The translations under genes were made by a program, and so were the position numbers. Positions 22,771 to 30,672 of a stretch of DNA of 64,000 nucleotides are shown piece by piece (the stretch's first letter is position 1; each line of letters opens with the position of its first letter). The DNA is from Pseudoxanthomonas sp. SL93 (GTDB lineage: Bacteria > Pseudomonadota > Gammaproteobacteria > Xanthomonadales > Xanthomonadaceae). The stretch lies in assembly GCF_026625825.1 (NCBI RefSeq), contig NZ_CP113065.1:868001-932000 (forward strand), given 5' to 3'. Under the pieces are notes generated by a model that was not told the DNA's origin, did no database searches, and was given only the letters and a program-made list of their open reading frames with translations.

Positions 22771-23999
22771 AGACGGAACGTACGGAAATCCTGATCATCG
22801 GCGCCGGCCCGGCCGGCTCGGTGGCCGCGGCCATGCTGCGCCAGCAGGGGCGCAAGGTGCTGATCGTGGAGCGCGAGCAGTTCCCGCGTTTTTCCATCGG
22901 CGAAAGCCTGCTGCCGCAGAGCATGGAATACATCGAGGCTGCCGGCTTGCTGCAGGATGTGGTGGAAGCCGGCTTCCAGTACAAGAACGGTGCCGCGTTC
23001 GTGCGCGGCGAGCGCACCACCGAGTTCGACTTCCGCGACAAATTCTCGCCCGGCTGGGGCACGACCTACCAGGTGCAGCGGGCCGATTTCGACCACGTGC
23101 TGGCGAAGGGCGCCGAGCGCATGGGTGCGGAAGTGCGGTACCGGCACGAAGTGCTCTCCGCCGAACCGGGCACCACCCCGCGCGTCACCGTGCGTTCGCC
23201 GGAAGGCGAGGTGTATGCGATCGAAGCGGATTTCATGCTGGATGCCAGCGGCTTCGGGCGCCTGCTGCCGCGGTTGCTGAAGCTGGAATCGCCGTCCAAC
23301 TTCCCGGTGCGCGGTGCCATCTTCACCCACGTGCGCGACCACATCCCGGCCGAGGCCGGCTTCGACCGCAACAAGATCCTGATCACCACGCATCCGGAAC
23401 ACGTGGACGTCTGGTACTGGACCATCCCGTTTTCGAACGGCTGCTGTTCGCTGGGCGTGGTGGCGGAGCAATCGTTCCTGGACCGCTACGCTGGCACCGA
23501 GCTCGAGCGCCTCCAGGCCATCGTCGGCGAGGACCCCAACCTGACGCGCCTGCTGAAGAACGCCGAGTGGGCTGTGCTGCCGGTGCGCCAGATCACCGGC
23601 TACTCGTCCAACGTGCGTTCGCTGTGGGGCGAGGGTTATGCGCTGCTCGGCAACGCGGGCGAATTCCTCGACCCGGTGTTCTCGTCCGGCGTCACCATCG
23701 CCTTCAAGTCCGCGCAGCTGGCCAGCGACTGCCTGCGCCGCCACTACGCCGGCGAAACGGTCGACTGGGAGGCCGACTTCGCGGTGCCGTTGCGCGGCGG
23801 CGTGCAGACATTCCGACGCTTCGTGGAATCCTGGTATGCCGGGGGCTTCCAGCGGATCATCTTCCATCCCGATCCGCAGCCGGACATCCGCCGCATGATC
23901 TGTTCGATCCTGGCCGGTTACGCCTGGGACAGGAAGAACCCCTACGTCGCCGAAACCCAGCGACGCCTGCAGGTGCTGGAGCAGCTGTGCACCGGCTGA
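22767..23999 (+). CDS. FAD-dependent halogenase/oxidoreductase of the pigment locus
   Basis: 410-residue flavoprotein. The dinucleotide fold GAGPAG (12-17), the SIGESLLP loop and, importantly, W216-Y-W-T-I-P221, the WxWxIP signature of flavin-dependent halogenases, are all present. Xanthomonadins are brominated aryl polyenes, so a ring halogenase is expected here. Alternative monooxygenase activity is excluded only by the motif. The start overlaps the exporter stop (ATGA). The long open frame upstream is a shadow of the exporter gene. Confidence 0.85.
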   Translation: MKTERTEILIIGAGPAGSVAAAMLRQQGRKVLIVEREQFPRFSIGESLLPQSMEYIEAAGLLQDVVEAGFQYKNGAAFVRGERTTEFDFRDKFSPGWGTTYQVQRADFDHVLAKGAERMGAEVRYRHEVLSAEPGTTPRVTVRSPEGEVYAIEADFMLDASGFGRLLPRLLKLESPSNFPVRGAIFTHVRDHIPAEAGFDRNKILITTHPEHVDVWYWTIPFSNGCCSLGVVAEQSFLDRYAGTELERLQAIVGEDPNLTRLLKNAEWAVLPVRQITGYSSNVRSLWGEGYALLGNAGEFLDPVFSSGVTIAFKSAQLASDCLRRHYAGETVDWEADFAVPLRGGVQTFRRFVESWYAGGFQRIIFHPDPQPDIRRMICSILAGYAWDRKNPYVAETQRRLQVLEQLCTG

Positions 24000-24535
24000 T
24001 CGCCCTGCTGATGGCGGTCCTGCTGCTGGCCGGCTGCGCGACGTCGCCGCCCGCACCGGCGGTCGCGCTGCCGGCATTGCGCCTGTCGCCGGCCTCGCTG
24101 GGGCAGGAGCTGGCATTGCAGCAGCGCCTGGTTTTCCGCCATGGAGCGCACCAGCGCGAGCTGGACGCCCTGCTGGAAGTCGATGCGGCCGAAGTGCGGC
24201 TGGTGGTGCAGGCGATGGGCCAGTCCGGCGTGCGCCTGCAGTGGGACGGCAGGGAACTGACCCAGCAGCGCGCCGCATGGCTGCCGGCCAGCGTGCGCGG
24301 CGAACGCGTGCTGGACGACCTGCAGTTCAGCCTGTGGCCCCTGGACGCCATCCGCACCGCACTGCCGCCGGGCTGGCAGGTCACCGAGCAGGGAAATGTG
24401 CGCGAACTCGAACACGAGGGGCGGACGTGGTTGTCGCGCACGCGCGTGGATGCGGCCACCCTGCACCTGCGCAACCACGCCGAAGGCTATGAACTTGTCA
24501 TCGAGTCGGTGGACGACGGAGGCGACAGTCCGTGA
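23987..24535 (+). CDS. DUF3261 outer-membrane lipoprotein
   Basis: 182-residue lipoprotein. A short hydrophobic leader ends in the lipobox LLLAGC, placing the acylated Cys near residue 15. The mature part is LolB-like in character (DUF3261). It is a regular member of aryl-polyene loci and presumably receives the product from the LolA-like carrier. The start is probably GTG 23987, overlapping the halogenase stop. An internal ATG at 24011 would leave too short a signal. Confidence 0.78.
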   Translation: MHRLIALLMAVLLLAGCATSPPAPAVALPALRLSPASLGQELALQQRLVFRHGAHQRELDALLEVDAAEVRLVVQAMGQSGVRLQWDGRELTQQRAAWLPASVRGERVLDDLQFSLWPLDAIRTALPPGWQVTEQGNVRELEHEGRTWLSRTRVDAATLHLRNHAEGYELVIESVDDGGDSP

Positions 24536-25722
24536 GCAGCGCGCCGGTCTTTCTCAATGAACTGGGCATCGTCTGCTCGCTTGGCAACGGCCAGGCAGAC
24601 GTGCGTGCTTCCATGCTCGCAAGCGACAGCCCGCGCGGCGTGGCGATGCACGATGACGTCATCGTCGGCCGCGCTTTGTCGCTGGGTGCGGTGACGCAGT
24701 CCTTGCCGTCGCTGGACGATCATCCGGTCGAACGCCACGGCCGCAACAACGCGCTGCTGCGGGCCGCATACCGGCAGATCCAGGCCGCGGTTCGCGACTC
24801 GATCGGGCGCTACGGCGCCGACCGGGTGGCGATCGTCGTCGGCACCAGCACCTCCGGCATCGGCGAAGCCGAGCATGCGATGACGCACCTGCACCAGCAG
24901 GGTCGCTGGCCGACGGGGTTCCACTACCTGCAGCAGGAAATCGGTGCGCCCTCGCGCTTCCTCGCCGCCGAATCCGGCGCGCGCGGTCCGGCCTGGACCA
25001 TCTCCACCGCCTGTTCGTCCAGCGCCAAGGCACTGGCCTCGGCAGCACGGCTGCTGCGTGCGGGCGCGGTGGATGCGGTCATCTGCGGCGGCGCGGATTC
25101 GCTGTGCCGTTTCACCGTGTCCGGTTTCAGTGCGCTGGAATCCGTTTCGGAAGCCCGCTGCAATCCGTTCTCGCGTCATCGCAACGGCATCAACATCGGC
25201 GAGGGTGCGGCCTTGTTCCTGATGACGCGCGAGCCTGGGCCGGTGCGGCTGGCGGGCTGGGGCGAGAGTTCGGACGCCCATCACGTGTCTTCGCCGGAGC
25301 CACAGGGCATCGGTGCCATCGCGGCCATCGACGAAGCGTTGCGGCGTGCTGGCATCGCGGCCAGCGGCATCGACTACATCAACCTGCACGGCACCGCGAC
25401 ACCGCAGAACGACGCGATGGAGAGCCGTGCGGTGGCGGCGACGATCGGGCTGGACGTGCCGGTCAGTTCCACCAAGCCGTTGACCGGCCACACCCTGGGC
25501 GCGGCCGGCGCGATCGAGGCCGGGCTGTGCTGGCTGGCGATGGTCGACAATCTACAGGCGGGCCTGCCGCCGCAATGGTGGGATGGCGAGCGCGACCCCG
25601 CGCTGCCGGCGCTTGCCTTCGTGGCACCCGGCATGCGGTCAGCGAAACCGCTGCAGTACGTGCTGAGTCATTCGTTTGCATTTGGCGGCAGCAATGCCGT
25701 GCTGCTGTTCGGAGCCGGGTGA
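24532..25722 (+). CDS. beta-ketoacyl-ACP synthase (ApeO-type)
   Basis: 396-residue condensing enzyme with nucleophile Cys161 (ISTACSSSAKA) and both catalytic His residues (LHGTATPQND and TGHTLGAAG). By position it matches ApeO in the KS-DH-KR-KS order of aryl-polyene clusters. It likely forms the elongating heterodimer with the chain-length factor encoded at 11784. The GTG start overlaps the lipoprotein stop. Confidence 0.9.
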   Translation: MSSAPVFLNELGIVCSLGNGQADVRASMLASDSPRGVAMHDDVIVGRALSLGAVTQSLPSLDDHPVERHGRNNALLRAAYRQIQAAVRDSIGRYGADRVAIVVGTSTSGIGEAEHAMTHLHQQGRWPTGFHYLQQEIGAPSRFLAAESGARGPAWTISTACSSSAKALASAARLLRAGAVDAVICGGADSLCRFTVSGFSALESVSEARCNPFSRHRNGINIGEGAALFLMTREPGPVRLAGWGESSDAHHVSSPEPQGIGAIAAIDEALRRAGIAASGIDYINLHGTATPQNDAMESRAVAATIGLDVPVSSTKPLTGHTLGAAGAIEAGLCWLAMVDNLQAGLPPQWWDGERDPALPALAFVAPGMRSAKPLQYVLSHSFAFGGSNAVLLFGAG

Positions 25723-26178
25723 ATGGGAACGCTGTACGACATTGAACGCGTGGTGCCGCATCGCGGCACGATGCGGCTGGTGGATCGCCTGGTCGGTTGG
25801 GACGAGGACACCGTCGCGGTGGAACTGCGCGTGCCCGAGGAGGGGCCGTTCAGCCATGACGACGGCGTACCCGCGTGGGTGGGCGTGGAATACATGGCGC
25901 AGGCCATCGCCGCGTGGGCGGGCTGCCATGCGCGGCGCGCGGGGCGCGAGCCTTCGGTCGGCTTCCTGCTGGGCACCCGCCGCTACCAGAGCACCACCCC
26001 TTACTTCCCCGCGGGAACCCTGCTCAGGGTAGAGGCAACCCGCGAGCTGTTGGGCGAGAATGGGTTGGGCATGTTCAGTTGCCGCATCCTGGGGGACGGC
26101 GAAGAACTGGCAACCGCGAATGTATCGGTGTTCGAGCCACCGGACGCCATGGCTTATCTGGAGAGCGTGCAGGCATGA
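25723..26178 (+). CDS. 3-hydroxyacyl-ACP dehydratase (ApeP-type hot-dog)
   Basis: 151-residue FabZ-like single hot-dog protein: VPHRGTMRLVDRLVGW at the N-terminus and the central-helix segment PAWVGVEYMAQAIAAWAG. It would dehydrate 3-hydroxyacyl-ACPs to build the conjugated chain, together with the dehydratase domain fused to the ligase. It begins directly at the upstream stop and overlaps the reductase start by four bases. Confidence 0.85.
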   Translation: MGTLYDIERVVPHRGTMRLVDRLVGWDEDTVAVELRVPEEGPFSHDDGVPAWVGVEYMAQAIAAWAGCHARRAGREPSVGFLLGTRRYQSTTPYFPAGTLLRVEATRELLGENGLGMFSCRILGDGEELATANVSVFEPPDAMAYLESVQA

Positions 26179-26909
26179 GGGGAGATTCAACAGTCCTGGT
26201 GACGGGGGGAAGCCGGGGCATCGGCCGCGCGATCGCGCTGCGCGCCGCGCAGGACGGGTTCGACGTGGTCGTGCATTGCCGCAGCCGCGTCGAGGAAGCG
26301 CAGTCCGTGGTGGAACAGGTCCGACTGCTGGGACGCGAGGCACGCGTGCTTGCGTTCGACGTGGCCGACCGCGCGGCGACCGCACAGGCGCTGGAGGCCG
26401 ACGTCGCCGAACACGGCGCCTACTACGGCGTGGTCTGCAACGCCGGCATCGCGCGCGACACCGCATTCCCCGCCATGAGCGGGGAGGACTGGGACGCCGT
26501 GCTGGGGACCAACCTCGACGGCTTCTACAACGTGCTCAATCCCCTGGTGATGCCGCTGGTGCGTCGCCGCAAGCCAGGACGCATCGTCACGCTGTCGTCG
26601 GTGTCGGGCCTGGTGGGCAACCGTGGCCAGGTGAACTACAGCGCGGCCAAGGCCGGCATCATCGGTGCGACCAAGGCGCTGGCGCTGGAACTGGCCAGTC
26701 GCGGGATCACCGTGAACTGCGTGGCCCCGGGCCTGATCGATACCGAGATGGTCAGTGGCGAGATCGTGGACGAAGCATTGAAGATGATTCCGATGAAGCG
26801 CGTGGGCAGGCCGGAGGAAGTGGCGGCCGTGGTGTCCTTCCTGTTGTCGCCGCAGGCGTCCTACGTGACCCGCCAGGTGATCTCGGTCAACGGGGGGCTG
26901 GTCGGATGA
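26175..26909 (+). CDS. 3-oxoacyl-ACP reductase (FabG-like, ApeQ-type)
   Basis: 244-residue short-chain dehydrogenase. The NADPH-binding TGGSRGIG (10-17), NAG motif and the catalytic Ser-Tyr-Lys set (LSSVSG, then YSAAK) are intact. It reduces the beta-keto group in each elongation round. The start ATG overlaps the dehydratase stop (ATGA). The longer upstream frame is a shadow. Confidence 0.92.
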   Translation: MRGDSTVLVTGGSRGIGRAIALRAAQDGFDVVVHCRSRVEEAQSVVEQVRLLGREARVLAFDVADRAATAQALEADVAEHGAYYGVVCNAGIARDTAFPAMSGEDWDAVLGTNLDGFYNVLNPLVMPLVRRRKPGRIVTLSSVSGLVGNRGQVNYSAAKAGIIGATKALALELASRGITVNCVAPGLIDTEMVSGEIVDEALKMIPMKRVGRPEEVAAVVSFLLSPQASYVTRQVISVNGGLVG

Positions 26910-28147
26910 GCCGCATCGACCGACGCGTCGTGGTGACCGGCGCAGGCACCATCAGTCCGCTCGGCCACGACTGGCCCAGCGTGCACCTGCGGCTGCGTGA
27001 GTGCCGCAACGCCGTGCAGCACATCGCCGACTGGGACAAGTACGAAGGGCTCAATACGCGGCTGGCGGCCCCGGCGGAACCGTTCGAACTGCCGGCGCAC
27101 TACAACCGCAAGACCACCCGCAGCATGGGCCGCGTGGCCCTGATGTCGGTACGCGCCACCGAATTGGCGCTGGCGCAGGCCGGCCTGCTGGGCGACCCGG
27201 TGTTGAAGAGCGGTCGTGTCGGCGTGTCGTACGGCTCTTCCGCAGGCAGCCACGAAGCGGTGGGCGACTTCGGGCGCATGCTGAACCACCACACCACCGA
27301 AGGCATCAACGCCACCACGTACCTGAAGATGATGAGCCACACCGCGCCGGTCAACATCGGCGTGTTCTTCGGCCTGACCGGCCGCGTCATCACCACGTCC
27401 AGTGCCTGCACGTCCGGCAGCCAGGGCGTGGGCTCGGCGTACGAGGCCATCCGCAACGGCAAGCAGATCGCCATGATCGGCGGCGGCGCCGAGCAGCTGG
27501 ACGCCACGGCGGCGGCGGTGTTCGACACCTTGTTCGCCACCAGCGTGCGCAACCACGAGCCGGCCAGTACGCCGCGTCCGTTCGACGCCAATCGGGACGG
27601 GCTGGTGCTGGGCGAGGGCGCCTGCACCCTGGTGCTGGAGGAACTGGACCATGCGCTGGCGCGCGGGGCGGACATCCTGGCCGAAGTGGTCGGTTACGGC
27701 ACCAACAGCGACGGCCAGCACGTCACCCAGCCCAGCGCGGACACCATGGCGCAGGCGATGCGCCTGGCGCTGGAAGATGCCGGGCTGTCGCCGGACGCCA
27801 TCGGCTATGTCAACGCGCATGGCACGGCGACCGATCATGGCGACATCGCCGAAACCGCCGCCACCGCCGCGGTGTTCGGCAGCCGCATGCCGATCAGTTC
27901 GCTGAAGAGCTACGTCGGCCACACGCTGGGGGCGTGCGGCGCATACGAGGCGTGGATCAGCATCGAGATGATGCGCGAGGGCTGGTTCGCCCCCACGCTG
28001 AACCTGGACGAACGCGATCCGCGTTGCGCCGACCTGGACTACATCACCGGCGAGGGCAGGGAACTGCAGACCGACTACGTGATGAGCAACAACTTCGCGT
28101 TCGGCGGCATCAACACGTCGCTGATCTTCAAGCGCTGGAAAGCCTGA
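26906..28147 (+). CDS. beta-ketoacyl-ACP synthase (ApeR-type)
   Basis: 413-residue second complete ketosynthase, with Cys168 in SSACTSGSQG, HGTATDHGD and GHTLGACGA all present. It is collinear with ApeR, which in aryl-polyene assembly has a distinct, possibly priming, role from the ApeO/ApeC pair. It is the last biosynthetic gene. The start overlaps the reductase stop. Confidence 0.9.
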   Translation: MSRIDRRVVVTGAGTISPLGHDWPSVHLRLRECRNAVQHIADWDKYEGLNTRLAAPAEPFELPAHYNRKTTRSMGRVALMSVRATELALAQAGLLGDPVLKSGRVGVSYGSSAGSHEAVGDFGRMLNHHTTEGINATTYLKMMSHTAPVNIGVFFGLTGRVITTSSACTSGSQGVGSAYEAIRNGKQIAMIGGGAEQLDATAAAVFDTLFATSVRNHEPASTPRPFDANRDGLVLGEGACTLVLEELDHALARGADILAEVVGYGTNSDGQHVTQPSADTMAQAMRLALEDAGLSPDAIGYVNAHGTATDHGDIAETAATAAVFGSRMPISSLKSYVGHTLGACGAYEAWISIEMMREGWFAPTLNLDERDPRCADLDYITGEGRELQTDYVMSNNFAFGGINTSLIFKRWKA

Positions 28148-28171
28148 CGTTCCACATCCACAGGGGGAAGA

Positions 28172-28627
28172 ATGAAGAAGGGTTCCGTTTCGTTGCTGTT
28201 CGCGCTCATGCTGGCAGCGGCCAGCCTGCCGGTCCTGGCGGGCAAGCAGGATCCGATGGTGGTTCCCGCCTACGAGCGCGTGGAATCGACCAACGGCGTT
28301 GCGCCCACCGCCGCACGCATCAAGGCCGCGATCATCCATGCAGGCAAGACGCGCGGATGGACGGTCGCCGACAGCGAGCCCGGCAAGGTCACGCTGCGCT
28401 ACGCGCCGCGCACCCACGAGGTGATCGTCGCGGTCCGCTACGACGCCAACGGGTTCAAGATCGAATACGTCTCCAGCAAGGAGATGAACTACGAGGTCAA
28501 GCGGGGCACGGCGGAGATCCACGGCAACTACAACCGCTGGATCCGCAACCTGGCACTGGACATCCAGAATTCGCCTGTCTTCCATCAGCAGGACGCCGCC
28601 GATGCCGCCCAGGCGGCCACGCCATGA
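28172..28627 (+). CDS. small exported protein of unknown function
   Basis: 151-residue protein with a signal peptide (KKGSVSLLFALMLAAASLPVLAG). The mature part holds ARIKAAIIHAGKTRGWTV and a repeated-strand region, giving an alpha/beta, possibly lipid-contacting look. No family name is assigned with certainty. It begins 24 bp after the pigment ketosynthase in the same direction and overlaps the next gene, so it may be a tail of that operon. Confidence 0.7.
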   Translation: MKKGSVSLLFALMLAAASLPVLAGKQDPMVVPAYERVESTNGVAPTAARIKAAIIHAGKTRGWTVADSEPGKVTLRYAPRTHEVIVAVRYDANGFKIEYVSSKEMNYEVKRGTAEIHGNYNRWIRNLALDIQNSPVFHQQDAADAAQAATP

Positions 28628-29163
28628 GCGATGCCCGCTGGCGTCTGCCGTTGGCCCTGTGCCTGGCCGCGCTCGCAGGGCCGGCGATAGCCAGTGATGT
28701 CATCCGCACCAGCCCGACGATCGTGCTGCGCGACGGGTACGCCGGGTATCCGGAGTTCATGAAGGAATGCGACTGGGCGGCCGAACTTCCTGCACATCTG
28801 GTCGAATATTCGAAAGGCCTGGTCGAACTGACCGACCAGGATCTCGGGACATTGCCCGGCCGCACCCTGCGCATCCGCATCATGAACATGCGCAGCGCCG
28901 AGGGTGGCGCATTCTCCGGCCCCAAGTGGGCGATGATCCGGGCGGAACTTTTCCAGGACGGCAAGCTCATCGGGCAGTACCAGCCCTACCGACAGACGAT
29001 GACGCTGTTCCGCGGCGGTTGCTCGTCGCTGGCCAAGATCAGCGATGCGCTGGCGGCGGATACGGCCGCATGGCTGCGTCGCGGCGACTACAGGGTCCAG
29101 TTCGCCGACGAACAGGCCGTCATCGAGATCGGTCCGGAAGAGGACGTGCCCCCCATCCAGTAG
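28624..29163 (+). CDS. exported hypothetical protein
   Basis: 179-residue protein with a signal peptide ending in AGPAIAS. The mature segment carries three Cys residues (KECDW, GGCSS among them), compatible with a disulfide, and a stretch RTLRIRIMNMRSAEGGAFSGPKWAMIRAELFQDGK. Function unknown. It overlaps the upstream small exported gene by four bases. The long upstream frame is antisense-like shadow. Confidence 0.68.
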   Translation: MSDARWRLPLALCLAALAGPAIASDVIRTSPTIVLRDGYAGYPEFMKECDWAAELPAHLVEYSKGLVELTDQDLGTLPGRTLRIRIMNMRSAEGGAFSGPKWAMIRAELFQDGKLIGQYQPYRQTMTLFRGGCSSLAKISDALAADTAAWLRRGDYRVQFADEQAVIEIGPEEDVPPIQ

Positions 29164-29271
29164 ACCCTCCGTGCGGGCGCCCGAAGCGATCTGCACGACA
29201 GCCAGACACCCGGGCCGGCAAGCTGCTGCCCGGCGCGGCGCCGCCGCCCTTTCCACCACCAGGAGCCTTGC

Positions 29272-29712
29272 ATGAAATCCTTCCTCACCGCCGGCCTGAC
29301 CTTCCTGCTGATCGCCACGCCCCATGCGATGGCCGCCGACACCCGCGTCGAACTGCCGTTCCAGGAACTGGTCAATTCACCCGAAGCCAAGGCCGCCGGC
29401 ATCGACGGCAGCGTGCGTTTCTATCTCGCCGGCCAGAAGACGCCCGCCGTGGTGTCGCGCTTCGGTGAGGACGTGACCAACAAGAAGACCAATGGCGTGG
29501 GCAAGTCCGATGCCGAATCCTGCCGCTGGGTGGCGCTGTCCGCGTTGAAGGCCTTGCAGGAAGGCGCCAAGGACCGCGGCGCCAATGCGGTCATCGACAT
29601 CGTCAGCTACTTCAAGAAGAACGAGTTCCGCAGCGCCACCAATTACGAATGCCATGCAGGCGGCATCATGAGCGGTGTCGCCTTCAAGGCGACCTACGCC
29701 AAGGTCAAGTGA
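29272..29712 (+). CDS. small exported protein, YbjQ-like core
   Basis: 146-residue secreted protein (signal peptide ending HAMAAD). The motif LSALKALQEGAKDRGANAVIDIVSYFKK..YECHAGGIMSGVAFKATYAK resembles the pattern of YbjQ/DUF74-like and mis-named excinuclease ATPase subunit entries. There is no ATPase motif, so that name should not be used. An AGGAG sits six bases before the ATG. Function unknown. Confidence 0.7.
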   Translation: MKSFLTAGLTFLLIATPHAMAADTRVELPFQELVNSPEAKAAGIDGSVRFYLAGQKTPAVVSRFGEDVTNKKTNGVGKSDAESCRWVALSALKALQEGAKDRGANAVIDIVSYFKKNEFRSATNYECHAGGIMSGVAFKATYAKVK

Positions 29713-29718
29713 TTCCAA

Positions 29719-29749
29719 GGGTGCACCCGGTGCATCACCGGGTGCACCC
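29719..29749. terminator. bidirectional hairpin between converging genes
   Basis: 12-bp perfect stem GGGTGCACCCGG/CCGGGTGCACCC with a 7-base loop in the 45-bp gap between the YbjQ-like gene and copB. It lacks a T-run, but its placement between convergent stops suggests a transcription barrier. Confidence 0.5.
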
Positions 29750-29757
29750 CTGCTGCG

Positions 29758-30672
29758 TCAGAACCAGATCCTGACGCCCGCGACGACGCGGGTGTCGCGG
29801 GTGGATTCGCCATCGGCGCGCCGGAAGTCGGCACTGTCGCCCACCGCGCGCTCGTGCACCAGGCCGATGTAGGGCGCGAAACGGCGCGTCATTTCATAGC
29901 GCAGGCGCAGACCCGCCTCGATGCCGGAGATGCCCCTTCCGACGCCGTACTCAGGATCATCCTTCGCTGCAATGTCCAGCTCCACCAGCGGCTGCAGGAT
30001 CAGGCGGTTGGTGATGCGCAGCGTGTACTCGGCTTCGACATTCGCGGTCACCTGTCCGCCCTCGCCGACGTAGGCGGTGGCCGACACCTCGAAGCGGTAA
30101 GGCGCCATGCCCTGCACGCCAAACGCCGCCCACGTGCGGGAATCGCCTGGCTTGAAGTCATGCTTCACGCCGGCCACCACGTCCCACCACGGCGATACGC
30201 TGCGCCCGTAAAGCGCTTCCAGGTCCGCGCTCTCGGTGTGGCCGCCCATGCGTTCGCCTTCGCTGCGCAGCCAGAGGCGGTCGGTATCGGTGCCGAACCA
30301 GGCGCTGCCTTCCCACGCCTGGCCGGTGCCTTCGTCGGCATCCCACGCCTCCAGCCGGTTGAAGGTCACCCTGTGGTTGAACGCCGGCGCGTGCTGCATG
30401 GCATGGTGGTCGATGTCGGGAAACGCCGCCGCCAGATCGTCAGCGGTGACCGGAGGAACGGGCTCACGCGCCGCCGTTCCTGCAGTCGCGGACATCGCCG
30501 CGTGGTCGTGCTGTTCGTGTTGCGCGCGCTCATCCTGTTTCGTTGGCAGCTTGGTCGTCGGCGCCGCGTGCTGCGCATGGTCATGGTGCTGCGCGTATGC
30601 CGGCGTACCGGTGACGGCCAGCATCGCGGCGGCGCACGCGAGACGTAGCGGGGTGGGGAAGGCGGTCTTCAT
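29758..30672 (-). CDS. copB: copper resistance protein B, outer-membrane barrel
   Basis: 304-residue outer-membrane protein. A signal peptide ending PAYAQ is followed by a His/Met-rich linker (residues about 28-62, HHDHAQHAAP..HEQHDHAAM) that can bind copper. The beta-barrel CopB domain ends in a C-terminal phenylalanine (VRIWF). The ATG at 30672 overlaps the copA stop (ATGA), so the two are translationally coupled. Part of copL-copA-copB. Confidence 0.93.
   Translation of the reverse strand: MKTAFPTPLRLACAAAMLAVTGTPAYAQHHDHAQHAAPTTKLPTKQDERAQHEQHDHAAMSATAGTAAREPVPPVTADDLAAAFPDIDHHAMQHAPAFNHRVTFNRLEAWDADEGTGQAWEGSAWFGTDTDRLWLRSEGERMGGHTESADLEALYGRSVSPWWDVVAGVKHDFKPGDSRTWAAFGVQGMAPYRFEVSATAYVGEGGQVTANVEAEYTLRITNRLILQPLVELDIAAKDDPEYGVGRGISGIEAGLRLRYEMTRRFAPYIGLVHERAVGDSADFRRADGESTRDTRVVAGVRIWF

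Noticed and set aside
29272..29712. Excinuclease ATPase subunit as product name
   Set aside because: The protein has a signal peptide, is 146 residues and lacks Walker motifs. The name is a known database misannotation.
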